From the NCBI RefSeq assembly GCF_026391055.1, contig NZ_JAPLET010000009.1, positions 281,151 through 345,150 of the forward strand: a stretch of 64,000 bases of DNA, written 5' to 3'. Made by a program: the position numbers and the translations under genes. The stretch is from Spirosoma sp. Its GTDB lineage: Bacteria > Bacteroidota > Bacteroidia > Cytophagales > Spirosomataceae. This document shows, piece after piece, positions 24,945-33,450 of the stretch (position 1 is its first letter; each line of letters opens with the position of its first letter). Below the pieces are notes generated by a model. The model worked only from the letters and a program-made list of their open reading frames with translations. It did not search any database and was not told the origin of the DNA.

Positions 24945-26759
24945 TTAAGCCATAGCAAATTTATTCTGATTCCGTTTCCGCTCGTTTTCGTCGAGGTATA
25001 TTTTACGGATACGCATCGACTTCGGCGTTACCTCCAGGTATTCATCCTTCTGTATATACTCCATATTCTCTTCAAGTGAGAATGAGATTTTCGGAGCAAT
25101 CTTCACGTTGTTATCAGAACCTGAAGCACGCATGTTAGTCAACTGCTTTGCGGTTATTACGTTGACAACAATATCGTTCTGACGGTTATGTTCGCCAATT
25201 ACCTGGCCTGTGTATATTTCGTCACCGGGCTCTATAAAGAAAGATCCCCGATCCTGAAGCTTATCAATTGAATAGGCCGTAGCGGCACCGCTGGTCATCG
25301 AAATCAATGAACCGTTGATCCGCTCGGGGATTGGTCCTTTGTATTCCTGGTACTCTTTGAAGCGGTGGCTCATAACTGCTTCACCGAAGGTAGCTGTGAG
25401 GACGTTGGAACGCAGACCAATCAGGCCACGCGATGGAATATCGAATTCCAGGTGTTGCAGATCGCCTTTCGGTTCCATGATCAGCAGCTCACCTTTACGC
25501 TGGGTTGCCAATTCGATAACCTTACCAGCTGTCTCCTCCGGAACGTCGACCACGAGGGTTTCGATTGGCTCCAGTTTGTGGCCGTTCTCATCTTCTTTAT
25601 ACAACACCTGAGGCTGACCAACCTGCAATTCGTAGCCTTCACGACGCATAGTTTCGATCAGAACAGAAAGGTGAAGAATACCCCGACCATAGACCAGGAA
25701 GCGGTCTTCACTGTCCGTTGCCTCTACACGAAGAGCAAGGTTCTTTTCAATCTCTTTGTACAGACGATCGCGCAGGTGGCGCGACGTTACGAACTTACCC
25801 TCTTTACCGAAGAAAGGCGAGTTGTTGATGGTGAACAACATGTTCATCGTTGGTTCATCCACCGAGATACGCTCGAGAGCTTCCGGGTTTTCAAGGTCGG
25901 TGAGAGTATCGCCGATTTCGAATTCTTCCAGACCCGTAACCGCGCAGATATCACCGCATTGAACTTCGGCTACTTTCAGTTTGCCAAGCCCTTCGAACGT
26001 TTGCAGTTCTTTGATTTTTACCCGTTTCACCGTACCATCACCCTTGATAAGGCCCATAGTGGCACCTTCTTTCAGCGTACCGCGATGTACACGACCAATG
26101 GCGATCCGACCCACGAAGGCCGAATAATCCAGCGATGTGATCTGCATTTGAGGCAGACCTTCGTTTATTGGCGAAGCCGGGATATTCTCAACGATAGTAT
26201 CGAGCAGATAGGTGATGTTGTCGGTTGGGGTTTTCCAATCCGGACCCATCCAGCCCTGCTTCGACGAACCATATACCGTTGGGAAATCAAGCTGATCTTC
26301 GGTAGCACCGAGGTTGAACATCAGGTCGAATACCTGCTCGTGTACTTCGTCGGGCCGGCAGTTTTCTTTGTCGACCTTATTTACAATTACGATTGGCTTC
26401 AAACCCAGTTGAAGGGCTTTGCCAAGTACAAAACGTGTTTGTGGCATGGCGCCTTCAAAGGCATCGACCAGCAGACACACACCGTCAGCCATTTTCAGAA
26501 CGCGTTCAACTTCACCACCAAAGTCACTGTGGCCTGGTGTATCGATGATGTTGATTTTAACATCTTTGTAGCGTACCGATACGTTTTTAGAAACGATGGT
26601 AATGCCCCGCTCACGTTCGAGGTCATTGTTGTCCAGAATCAGGTCGCCAAACTCCTGATTGTCCCGAAAGAGCTTCGATGCGTGGATGATCTTGTCAACC
26701 AGAGTCGTTTTGCCGTGGTCAACGTGGGCGATGATTGCTATATTGCGAATTGATTGCAT
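24945..26759 (-). CDS. typA: Translational GTPase TypA/BipA
   Basis: A 604-residue ribosome-binding GTPase implicated in 50S assembly and stress or low-temperature growth. The G motifs are intact: [14 protein letters not shown] (G1), [11 protein letters not shown] (G2), [14 protein letters not shown] (G3) and VNKVDK (G4). They are followed by the beta-barrel domain 2 and the EF-G III/V-like domains ([38 protein letters not shown]) and the BipA-specific C-terminal region. The length is usual for the family. A 260-base spacer separates it from the divergently placed, same-strand small gene upstream. Confidence 0.97.
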   Translation of the reverse strand: MQSIRNIAIIAHVDHGKTTLVDKIIHASKLFRDNQEFGDLILDNNDLERERGITIVSKNVSVRYKDVKINIIDTPGHSDFGGEVERVLKMADGVCLLVDAFEGAMPQTRFVLGKALQLGLKPIVIVNKVDKENCRPDEVHEQVFDLMFNLGATEDQLDFPTVYGSSKQGWMGPDWKTPTDNITYLLDTIVENIPASPINEGLPQMQITSLDYSAFVGRIAIGRVHRGTLKEGATMGLIKGDGTVKRVKIKELQTFEGLGKLKVAEVQCGDICAVTGLEEFEIGDTLTDLENPEALERISVDEPTMNMLFTINNSPFFGKEGKFVTSRHLRDRLYKEIEKNLALRVEATDSEDRFLVYGRGILHLSVLIETMRREGYELQVGQPQVLYKEDENGHKLEPIETLVVDVPEETAGKVIELATQRKGELLIMEPKGDLQHLEFDIPSRGLIGLRSNVLTATFGEAVMSHRFKEYQEYKGPIPERINGSLISMTSGAATAYSIDKLQDRGSFFIEPGDEIYTGQVIGEHNRQNDIVVNVITAKQLTNMRASGSDNNVKIAPKISFSLEENMEYIQKDEYLEVTPKSMRIRKIYLDENERKRNQNKFAMA

Positions 26760-26910
26760 ACAAATGTTGTCTGAACCCGGATTTACCTGATTCGTTTGAC
26801 TTTCATGATTTGGTTGTATTTCTCTGAACCCGTTTATAAGCAGTCATGAAAACCATGAAAAATCAAATAAATTCTACCGGGTAACCCGACGGTTCAGCTA
26901 TTTCAAGCCG

Positions 26911-26918
26911 CAAAGGTA
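26911..26918 (-). promoter_or_regulatory. Candidate -7 element for typA
   Basis: The minus strand reads TACCTTTG here, a perfect TAnnTTTG. No TTG lies at the usual distance upstream. It would give typA a leader of roughly 145 bases, consistent with an otherwise unexplained spacer between 26760 and 27019. Confidence 0.4.
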
Positions 26919-26962
26919 CGAAATTTTACGCTGAAACACAGATTTTTACAACTAATTTAACG

Positions 26963-26985
26963 AAAAAAGGCCCATATAAGGGCCA
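26963..26985 (-). terminator. Short hairpin terminator after the small basic protein gene
   Basis: GGCCC / GGGCC arms (26969-26973 and 26980-26984) with an AT loop are followed on the minus strand by a run of six T residues. It is positioned to end the transcript of the 66-residue gene before typA. The stem is short, so strength is uncertain. Confidence 0.6.
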
Positions 26986-27019
26986 GGCTATGCTATAAGT
27001 ACAATTTCTTAACAATTGC

Positions 27020-27220
27020 TTAATGATTCGGGCAGCCACAGCCGTTTTTCTTGCGAAAAAGACCGGTATTAAACAGACCTCCGCGCTTCGGTTTATAGCC
27101 CTTACGTTTACGGCCAATAGCCGTCGATTCAGTCGTATTTTTAGCCGCCACTGTTTCCAATGGAGCGGTCGTTAAAACCAGTGAAGCAGCAATGAGCAGC
27201 AGAATTTTTGTCTTTTTCAT
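27020..27220 (-). CDS. Small basic exported protein
   Basis: A 66-residue protein with a signal peptide (MKKTKILLLIAASLVLTT, cleavage near VAAK) and a short mature part rich in Arg/Lys/Gly, ending FRKKNGCGCPNH. The C-terminal CGCP-x-H block recurs, from memory, in small Cytophagales proteins. No function is known. It has its own terminator downstream. Confidence 0.7.
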   Translation of the reverse strand: MKKTKILLLIAASLVLTTAPLETVAAKNTTESTAIGRKRKGYKPKRGGLFNTGLFRKKNGCGCPNH

Positions 27221-27288
27221 GACCGGGCAATTTTCTATGTAACGTCAAAAAGCCTATTTTCGTCGCGCTGCTCTATTTTTTTTATTAG

Positions 27289-27720
27289 ATGACCCATAAT
27301 CCTGACTTCCTGATCGTTTACGGAACCCTCCGCCCTCCCTTTGATAATACGTTTTCGCAGTACCTCCGGCAACGTGGGCGTTATGTGGGTGAAGGCTCCT
27401 TTACAGGTCAGTCGTTCGATATGGGAAGCTACCCCGGTGCTGTTTATCAGTCAGGCAGTCAGAGTCTTGTGCATGGGTCTGTGTTCGACATCAGCAATCA
27501 GAAAGCTGCCATCCTTACCTACCTCGATTACTACGAAGGCGTTGGCGAAGGTTTCGAACAACCCACCGAATACATCCGGGCTGTCGTTCCCGTTCAGTTT
27601 AACAACCAAACCGCCGACTGCTGGATTTATCTCTACAACCTGTCAACAGATGATAAGCCCCTGATCGAATCCGGCGATTATTCTCTGCACATCGGCAAGC
27701 CTTTTTCCTGGCCAGCGTAA
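27289..27720 (+). CDS. Gamma-glutamylcyclotransferase-family protein
   Basis: A 143-residue protein of the GGCT/AIG2-like fold. The N-terminal VYGTLRPP nucleotide/phosphate-like loop is diagnostic. The block LDYYEGVGEGFEQP contains the presumed catalytic Glu, and DCWIYLYN is the conserved C-terminal strand. Members cyclise gamma-glutamyl amines or peptides to 5-oxoproline; the substrate here is unknown. The gene is divergent from the small basic protein gene and convergent with the Gly/Tyr-rich lipoprotein gene across a long hairpin. Confidence 0.88.
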   Translation: MTHNPDFLIVYGTLRPPFDNTFSQYLRQRGRYVGEGSFTGQSFDMGSYPGAVYQSGSQSLVHGSVFDISNQKAAILTYLDYYEGVGEGFEQPTEYIRAVVPVQFNNQTADCWIYLYNLSTDDKPLIESGDYSLHIGKPFSWPA

Positions 27721-27724
27721 TTGG

Positions 27725-27821
27725 TTTTTGGTGAAGTAAGTAAATAGTGAGTGGAGTGGTTCATCGGTAATTAAGTCACCAATGAACCACTCCACCCACT
27801 ATTTACTTACTTCACCAAAAA
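27725..27821. terminator. 40-bp-arm hairpin between convergent genes
   Basis: Bases 27725-27764 and 27782-27821 are reverse complements of 40 bases with one mismatch and a 17-base loop. The arms start with TTTTTGG on the left and end in CCAAAAA on the right, so both strands see a stem ending in T/A. It occupies the whole 101-base space between the two stop codons. Confidence 0.88.
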
Positions 27822-28139
27822 TTACCTAGGTCCGCGCGAACGGTTGCCACCACCGTAGGCACCTCCGCTGCGACCGCCGTTGTAACCACCGCGTGGGCTG
27901 CCGCCGTAATAGCGGGGCGAAGGTGAATAATAACGTGGGCGAACTACTACCGGAGGACGAACCACTACCGGTGGGCGGTAATAACCGTAAGGGCTATAAC
28001 CATATCCGTAATAAGGCCGCGCACCATAGTAACCGGGGCCATAGCCAGGACCCGTACTTACGTAGGATGGCCCGCAACTGGTCATTAGAACAACTAATAA
28101 ACCAGCCATCAGAAAGGGCAAGATTTTTATCGTTTTCAT
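27822..28139 (-). CDS. Gly/Tyr/Pro-rich lipoprotein
   Basis: A 105-residue lipoprotein with a leader ending VLMTSC, then almost entirely Gly, Tyr, Pro, Arg and Ser (GYGPGYYGARPYYGYGY, RPPVVVRPPVVVRP, GGYNGGRSGGAYGGG). The low-complexity composition prevents family assignment. Such proteins are frequent envelope components in Bacteroidota. The neighbour at 28211-28660 has the same style and leader start (MKTIK), which suggests duplication or a shared role. Confidence 0.75.
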   Translation of the reverse strand: MKTIKILPFLMAGLLVVLMTSCGPSYVSTGPGYGPGYYGARPYYGYGYSPYGYYRPPVVVRPPVVVRPRYYSPSPRYYGGSPRGGYNGGRSGGAYGGGNRSRGPR

Positions 28140-28210
28140 GATCTTCTCTTTGATTATTAACGGATTGAATCAATCTATTGTTTGACCTGAACAGCCGTTC
28201 AGGCTACTCA

Positions 28211-28660
28211 TTACCAACGGCGACCGTAGCCGCCCCGGCCTCCTCGATGGCCGTAACCGTACCCTCCATAGCCACCATACGGCCGAACAATAACCGGTGG
28301 AGCATACACAACCCGTGGCGGTGGTGGCACAATAACTACCCTGGGTGGTATAATCACAACGGGTGGCTGCATCGGATAAGGCCGACCATATTGATCATAT
28401 AGCACATTACCATTTGGGTATGGCTGACCATACCCATTCGGATAAGGCTGGCCGTAGCCGTTGTTATAAGCGTTTGGGTAGGACTGGTTTGGATAATTCT
28501 GACCGTTGCCATAGCCGTTGGGGTAATTCGGATTGTATCCGTTTCCATTAGGATAGGCTTGACCGTAGCCACTGCCGGGTCCGTAAACCTGACCAAAACT
28601 AATACTGGCTACACCCAAAAGCAGACCAGCTACAACTCCACTCCACTTGATCGTTTTCAT
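28211..28660 (-). CDS. Exported Tyr/Pro/Asn/Gly-repeat protein
   Basis: A 149-residue protein with a signal peptide (MKTIKWSGVVAGLLLGVASI, cleavage after SFGQ) and tandem degenerate repeats of YPNGYG / QPYPNG type over about residues 27-90. A PPVVIIPPRVVIVPPPP segment and a Gly/Arg/Tyr tail follow. The pattern suggests an extended, possibly surface-exposed or matrix-like polypeptide. No catalytic domain is visible. The minus-strand neighbour downstream is similar in composition. Confidence 0.75.
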   Translation of the reverse strand: MKTIKWSGVVAGLLLGVASISFGQVYGPGSGYGQAYPNGNGYNPNYPNGYGNGQNYPNQSYPNAYNNGYGQPYPNGYGQPYPNGNVLYDQYGRPYPMQPPVVIIPPRVVIVPPPPRVVYAPPVIVRPYGGYGGYGYGHRGGRGGYGRRW

Positions 28661-28755
28661 CGCTGAGGCAGGTTTTCACCCGATTTGTCAGTTAGACAGA
28701 TTACAGGCCCCAGCGTTTAATGAAAACGTAAAGATTCTTCTTAAAGTTTAATTAA

Positions 28756-28787
28756 AAAGCCTGACCACTAGATAGTAGTCAGGCTTT
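28756..28787 (-). terminator. Intrinsic terminator after the dienelactone hydrolase gene
   Basis: AAAGCCTGAC (28756-28765) pairs with GTCAGGCTTT (28778-28787). On the minus strand the stem is followed by a T-rich run, ending the dienelactone hydrolase transcript before the repeat-protein gene. Confidence 0.8.
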
Positions 28788-28814
28788 ACCAGTATCGTAA
28801 GATGTACCTTCCGT

Positions 28815-29693
28815 TTACGCTTTCAGTTTATCTTTCAGATAATTCAGCGCCAGCTTATACGCGTCGGCTGCGGCTTCTTTATTATAAACCGGGTTGCTCG
28901 GATTAGCAAAACCGTGACCAGCGTCGTACATTTTTACGGTCACTTTCTCACCGGCCTTTGCCATGTTCTCTTCGAACATCTTCACTGACTCGGGCGTGAT
29001 GCCTTTGTCCTGGCTACCGAAAATACCCAGTACATCGGTGTCGAGTGTTTTCAGCTTCTCCACATCCTGCTCCGGCCGACCGTAGTACATCACGCAGCCT
29101 TTGGCTTTTTTGCCTTCCAGCATAGCCGACTGCAACGACAGCATGCCACCAAAGCACCAGCCTACACTGGCAAATTCAGCTTTCGGACCCGCATATTCGA
29201 TAGCCCCTTTCATGATGCTGGCCAGCCGATCTTTATTGGCGCCCTGCATCAGTTTACCTGCTTCCGATGGTTCGGTCGCCACTTTGCCGTCATACATATC
29301 AACGGCCAGTACGTTCACGTCTTTTAGATCGTTGTAAAACGTTTCGGCCTGTTGCTTGATGTTGTCATTCAGACCCCACCATTCCTGATAGACGAGCAGC
29401 CATTTGTTGGAGTTCTTTTTCGACTTCAACAAAAACCCATTTGCCGACTGACCGTCGGGTGTCGAGAACTTGATCATCTCGCCCGCGCCAACGTAGGTGA
29501 AGGGTAGGGGGGCTTCGTGCAGTCGCTGGAAAGCCGGGTCAGCGGCCATTGCCGACATGTCGTTGCCTTCACCGTCAGTAGCGGGTGCGTGGCAAAGGGG
29601 GATCGCCGTTTCCTGCGGTTGTGCTGGCTTGATGTTCAGCAACGACAGCAGCGACATGAAGAACGAAAGTCCGGTAATGAATACGATTTTCAT
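28815..29693 (-). CDS. Exported dienelactone hydrolase family protein
   Basis: A 292-residue alpha/beta hydrolase with a signal-like N-terminus and a substrate domain of the dienelactone hydrolase family. The nucleophile elbow GWCFGGM puts Cys180 at the active site; the acid lies in the GSQDKGITPE region and the histidine in YDAGHGFAN. Usually these enzymes hydrolyse dienelactones or other small esters and lactones, but exported members have unknown substrates. A TTG/TAAATTTG promoter overlaps the end of the upstream metallophosphoesterase gene, so it can be transcribed independently. Confidence 0.9.
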   Translation of the reverse strand: MKIVFITGLSFFMSLLSLLNIKPAQPQETAIPLCHAPATDGEGNDMSAMAADPAFQRLHEAPLPFTYVGAGEMIKFSTPDGQSANGFLLKSKKNSNKWLLVYQEWWGLNDNIKQQAETFYNDLKDVNVLAVDMYDGKVATEPSEAGKLMQGANKDRLASIMKGAIEYAGPKAEFASVGWCFGGMLSLQSAMLEGKKAKGCVMYYGRPEQDVEKLKTLDTDVLGIFGSQDKGITPESVKMFEENMAKAGEKVTVKMYDAGHGFANPSNPVYNKEAAADAYKLALNYLKDKLKA

Positions 29694-29817
29694 ATAGTAT
29701 GTGATGGTTAATTGATAGGAGTAACTGAATGAGCAGGGAATAAGTTAACCGATATTCCGTAAGCTACGGCAATTTAACACAAGCTTTCAACTAATTCATG
29801 TTGATACATGTGATTGA

Positions 29818-29845
29818 CAAATTTATCACGCTTTCACCAGCTCAA
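29818..29845 (-). promoter_or_regulatory. Promoter for the dienelactone hydrolase gene
   Basis: On the minus strand, TTG at 29845-29843 is followed after 17 bases by TAAATTTG (29825-29818), fitting the Bacteroidota consensus. It overlaps the 3' end of the metallophosphoesterase gene and gives a leader of about 118 bases. Confidence 0.5.
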
Positions 29846-31106
29846 AAATGGTGATCTCAGGAAGTATGCCCACACGACCAGGATAACCGATGTAGCCATA
29901 TCCACGATTCACATACAGTCGCTGATCGCCGTCCTGATACAAGCCCGCCCATTGTTTGTAGAAGTATTGCGCCGGACTCCAACGCACATCGCCCAGGTCG
30001 ACGCCAAACTGAGCGCCGTGCGTGTGACCGCTGAACTGAACGTCGATGTCTGGGTACTTCGGCCGAACTTCGGCATCCCAGTGGGTCGGGTCGTGGGAGA
30101 GGAGCAGTTTGACGGGATAATCCTGGGTTCCTTCGTAAGCTTTGGCCAGATTACCCGCCCGCAAGGCCGCCGGACCAAAGCCAAGATTCTGAACCCCAAT
30201 GAGCGCAATCTTATCGCCGTTCTGTTCCAGGATCTTGTTCTCGTCCATCATAATATTCCACCCCATCTGCTTATGTGCTGCCACCACATTCATCACGTTT
30301 TGCCGTTCGGCCTGAGCGCTCGGCCACTGGACGTACTTCCCGTAGTCGTGATTGCCCAGCGTAGAGTAAACCCCCAGCGGGGCCTTCACCTTATTGAAGA
30401 TATCGATGTAGCTATTCACTTCTTCAGCATGGCTGTTGACCAGATCGCCGGTGAAGAATACCATATCGGGCTTCTGGCCAAGGAGCATCTCAACACCTCC
30501 TTTTACGGCCGTTTTATTGAAAAAGCTACCGGAGTGAATATCTGAAATCTGCGCGATGGTCATGCCGTTAAATCCGGAGGGCAGGTTTTTCAGCGGGAGT
30601 TTGATCCGCCGAATTCGGTAATCATGTGCGCCCGAAACAATGCCCCACGTAAAACCAACCAAAGGCACAGCACCAACAACCAGCGCCGTTTTCATCAGGA
30701 AATCAGAGCGCGTAATAGTGTCTGTGGCAGGCATCGTCTGACGGGTCGAATCCTCGACCGCTTCCCGAACTTCGGGCTTGTAAAAGAGCGAAACAATCCA
30801 CCGGAAGAACCGGCCGATGTCGTCGATCAGAATAATCAGAACGGCAAAGATTTTCGAGAAGTAGGGAATGGCAATGGCCGCCCATAGAAACGTACGCGTG
30901 TTGCGGCTGATGGAATCGGGGGGGAGCAGCTGCATGATAACGTACAGCACCAGCGATAATGCTGTAAACCCCCAGAACGCAATGGTAATAATCCGTTGGG
31001 TGCTTTCTGTAGCTGAACGGCTAAGTGTCTTCACGGCCTGAAAAACATACCAGTCGATCAGCAGCAGGATAGCGGGAAGAATGAAAAATAAGGCAGTACG
31101 ATTCAT
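29826..31106 (-). CDS. Membrane-bound metallophosphoesterase
   Basis: A 426-residue protein with several N-terminal membrane helices (within residues 1-165) and a cytoplasmic or periplasmic calcineurin-like phosphoesterase domain. The metal-binding motifs occur in order: ISDIHSG, GDLVNSH, LGNHDYG, LLSHDP and GHTHGAQFG. This matches the YkuE/YaeI-like group that acts on phospholipid or nucleotide phosphoesters; the exact substrate is unknown. It starts 6 bases after the end of the lipoprotein gene upstream, so the two form an operon. Confidence 0.9.
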   Translation of the reverse strand: MNRTALFFILPAILLLIDWYVFQAVKTLSRSATESTQRIITIAFWGFTALSLVLYVIMQLLPPDSISRNTRTFLWAAIAIPYFSKIFAVLIILIDDIGRFFRWIVSLFYKPEVREAVEDSTRQTMPATDTITRSDFLMKTALVVGAVPLVGFTWGIVSGAHDYRIRRIKLPLKNLPSGFNGMTIAQISDIHSGSFFNKTAVKGGVEMLLGQKPDMVFFTGDLVNSHAEEVNSYIDIFNKVKAPLGVYSTLGNHDYGKYVQWPSAQAERQNVMNVVAAHKQMGWNIMMDENKILEQNGDKIALIGVQNLGFGPAALRAGNLAKAYEGTQDYPVKLLLSHDPTHWDAEVRPKYPDIDVQFSGHTHGAQFGVDLGDVRWSPAQYFYKQWAGLYQDGDQRLYVNRGYGYIGYPGRVGILPEITIFELVKA

Positions 31107-31112
31107 GAATGT

Positions 31113-32447
31113 TTAGTTAGTGCCCTTGCTGAACTCAAGGATGTATTCGGACAGGTATTCGCTTTTTTCGGGCTTGATGTTCTTGACAAACAGCCTCGCC
31201 CGTTGGCCTAACCGCAGGCAGGTATGTTTGTTGGCAATATCATCCGGCGTGTTCATGGGTTGCAGGGATGGATACCACAGGAAAAAACCCGGTTTATCGA
31301 GCAGCAACTTCGGTTTCGACCAGGCCTGTGATTGAAGAGCTTCGCCCAGATCGCGGTTTTGGTTGAACGAAATATGAATGCTGCTCCCTGCCCACGACTG
31401 CCCCACAACTTTGCCCATGAGCATAACCCAACAATTAAGGTAGGTGTTCCAACTCACCGACGGCCCCCAGTGAAAGCCCCCCGTTGGCGAGGAAGCGGCC
31501 CCACCCCCTTCGCTCTCCGGAATTTGTAGAGACGCAATGGGGGCACCCACACCATTGTAAGGTGCGTTGAAACCTTTACCATCCCACCGCCGGGCTTTAC
31601 CGACGGGATTGTCCAGATCACTGAGTTTAATGCGGGCTACACTAATGCATTGGCCGCTCCATTCTTTTTTCCGGTCATAACCCGCTTCGTCGTATTGGCC
31701 GGGATAGCCATACTCTCCATAAAACATATACAGGTAGTCGCCACTGGCTACGGCAGAAGGATCGCCGACGCCCCCGGCAAAGGTTTTTGAGGTATTGTGC
31801 GGCTTGAGAATCATCCGGGGTTGCAGGTCTTCAATAAAGAGTCCTTTGTTCTCCCACGCCTTTCCACCGTTAGTTGATTTCATGATACCGATACGGCAAA
31901 CGGCAGCGGGCGACTTAAGACCAGTCAGCCCCTGCGGCCACTTTTTGTCGATGTACCCTTCGCCGGTTTTCGGGTCGTAGGGTAGGGTGGCCGGGTAGTT
32001 TTCGTTGTGGTAAACAGCGTAAAGTGTTTTACCGGACCTGTCGGTAGTGTCCTGATAAACGGTTTCGAACCAGACGGCACCATGCAGGCCCGGCTGGCCA
32101 ATCGGTACGTTCGCGGGCATTTTGGGTTCCGTAAAGTCTTTTCCCTGCCGGGCAAAAGCTTCTTCGGCGTTTCTGCCATCGGCATATTTCAGGTCGCGGG
32201 CGTTGCCCCAAAGTGGATCTTCGCCGTACTTGCCCGGAAAAATCCGGAATGTATCACCCACCCAGGCTTCGGCCATATTACAATCTACAAAGGAGTTGAA
32301 CAGCACCCGTTTGGCGGGAATGAGTTTGTACGTTGCCGCAGCGGTAGTTTGCTGATCAGCCTCTTTTTTGCCAGAACAGCTAATGAACGAGAGGCCAGCT
32401 AAGGCCCCTATAATCAGCGTAGTTACGATGTGATTTTGTGTCTTCAT
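31113..32447 (-). CDS. DUF4185-like beta-propeller lipoprotein
   Basis: A 444-residue lipoprotein from the ATG at 32447. An upstream in-frame ATG at 32513 lengthens it by 22 residues but hides the leader. The leader ends SFISCSG (lipobox). The mature domain looks like a five-bladed glycosidase-type propeller, with blocks HNENYPATLPYDPKTGEGY, GVGDPSAVASGDYLYMFYGE and GFHWGPSVSWNTYLNCWVML. Similar proteins are annotated DUF4185 or glycoside-hydrolase-like. It probably binds or cleaves a carbohydrate at the cell surface. It is followed closely by the metallophosphoesterase gene. Confidence 0.7.
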   Translation of the reverse strand: MKTQNHIVTTLIIGALAGLSFISCSGKKEADQQTTAAATYKLIPAKRVLFNSFVDCNMAEAWVGDTFRIFPGKYGEDPLWGNARDLKYADGRNAEEAFARQGKDFTEPKMPANVPIGQPGLHGAVWFETVYQDTTDRSGKTLYAVYHNENYPATLPYDPKTGEGYIDKKWPQGLTGLKSPAAVCRIGIMKSTNGGKAWENKGLFIEDLQPRMILKPHNTSKTFAGGVGDPSAVASGDYLYMFYGEYGYPGQYDEAGYDRKKEWSGQCISVARIKLSDLDNPVGKARRWDGKGFNAPYNGVGAPIASLQIPESEGGGAASSPTGGFHWGPSVSWNTYLNCWVMLMGKVVGQSWAGSSIHISFNQNRDLGEALQSQAWSKPKLLLDKPGFFLWYPSLQPMNTPDDIANKHTCLRLGQRARLFVKNIKPEKSEYLSEYILEFSKGTN

Positions 32448-32520
32448 GATAGTTGCTAAAGGTAGATGGTTCAATGCAATTACACAATCCTGGAAGGTCA
32501 TTAGGATTATCACTACTCAT

Positions 32521-32528
32521 TACATTTG
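32521..32528 (+). promoter_or_regulatory. Candidate -7 element for the CBM9-like gene
   Basis: TACATTTG matches TAnnTTTG and lies 50 bases before the ATG at 32579. The upstream TTA (32501-32503) at 17 bases is a one-mismatch -33 element. Confidence 0.45.
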
Positions 32529-32578
32529 AGTATTAATAGCCATTGATCAGGTTTACACTGTAAGCCCTTTAACTCTAT

Positions 32579-33373
32579 ATGGATTCATACATCGCTAACA
32601 AAATAAACGAGTTTATAACAGTCGATGGAGATGTAACGAAACCCATCTGGCAACAGGCCATTTGGAGCCACCGATTTGTCGATATGGCTTCCGGCGCACC
32701 GGGGATGTACGACACCAAATCGGCTATCGTCTGGAACGACACGCACCTGTACATTGCCTTTCAAGCCGAAGAACCCTTTGTTGAAGCGCACCTGACCGAA
32801 CGGGATTCCATTATCTTTCTTGAAAGCGATCTGGAGCTTTTTATCGACGGCGGAGACTGCTATTACGAACTGGAAGTGAATGCCCGAAATACGGTGTATG
32901 AAGTGTTTTTTATCTGGAAAGATGCCTACCAGCGCGGCAGCCGCTTTGACACACCCCAATTTGACGTATTCGATCCGCAGGCACTCACCTTCGGCGGTGA
33001 CCTCGACCGCAGTGGTTCCTCGTTTTGGTATGGTACGCATCCGCGCGGCCTGCGCTGGGCATTCCTGAACTACGACATGCCGGGTCTGGAAACGGCCGTT
33101 CAGGTTGATGGCACCCTGAATGACAACAGCGATATTGACAAAGGCTGGACGCTGGAAATCGCCATTCCATGGTCAAGTCTGACACTGTTAGCTAACGGTC
33201 GTAACCTGCCTCCACAGTCCGGCGATGAATGGCGCATGTTTCTGGGTCGATTCCAAAAATTGATGGCGTCAGATACCGAAGTACAGCCGCATCCGGCCAT
33301 GGTTATGACGCCCCACGGCGTTTATGACACCCACCAGCCGGAGAAGTGGAGCCGGATTGTTTTTAAAGAGTGA
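32579..33373 (+). CDS. Family-9-like carbohydrate-binding protein
   Basis: A 264-residue protein without a signal peptide, resembling carbohydrate-binding module family 9-like proteins of Bacteroidota. Recognisable parts are the N-terminal DGDVTKPIWQQA, the strand DTHLYIAFQAEEP, DLELFIDGGDCYYELEVNA and EIAIPWSSL near the end. The fold is a beta-sandwich that in related proteins binds sugars. The absence of a signal peptide is unusual for this function. It is divergent from the DUF4185-like lipoprotein gene. Its last codons lie inside the arm of a long hairpin. Confidence 0.85.
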   Translation: MDSYIANKINEFITVDGDVTKPIWQQAIWSHRFVDMASGAPGMYDTKSAIVWNDTHLYIAFQAEEPFVEAHLTERDSIIFLESDLELFIDGGDCYYELEVNARNTVYEVFFIWKDAYQRGSRFDTPQFDVFDPQALTFGGDLDRSGSSFWYGTHPRGLRWAFLNYDMPGLETAVQVDGTLNDNSDIDKGWTLEIAIPWSSLTLLANGRNLPPQSGDEWRMFLGRFQKLMASDTEVQPHPAMVMTPHGVYDTHQPEKWSRIVFKE

Positions 33374-33447
33374 GAAAATAAAGAGCGAAAGAGCGATAAA
33401 TCCCCTCTGGACCCATCGCTCTTTCGCTCTTTATTTTCTCACTCTTT
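33365..33447. terminator. 33-bp-arm hairpin between convergent genes
   Basis: Bases 33365-33397 and 33415-33447 are perfect reverse complements of 33 bases with a 17-base loop. The left arm starts inside the last codons of the CBM9-like gene. The right arm ends 3 bases before the stop of the RND permease gene. The arm is A-rich/G-rich (repeated AAAGAGCGAAAGAG), and both strands end in a pyrimidine-rich run. Confidence 0.9.
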
Positions 33448-33450
33448 CAC

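Noticed and set aside
25365..26753. Long plus-strand reading frame (462 codons) opposite typA
   Set aside because: It is the mirror of a well-conserved typA gene with no recognisable protein features.
28390..28590. Tandem YPNGYG-coding repeats as a CRISPR array
   Set aside because: Degenerate repeats remain in frame in a gene with a signal peptide, and there are no regular spacers.
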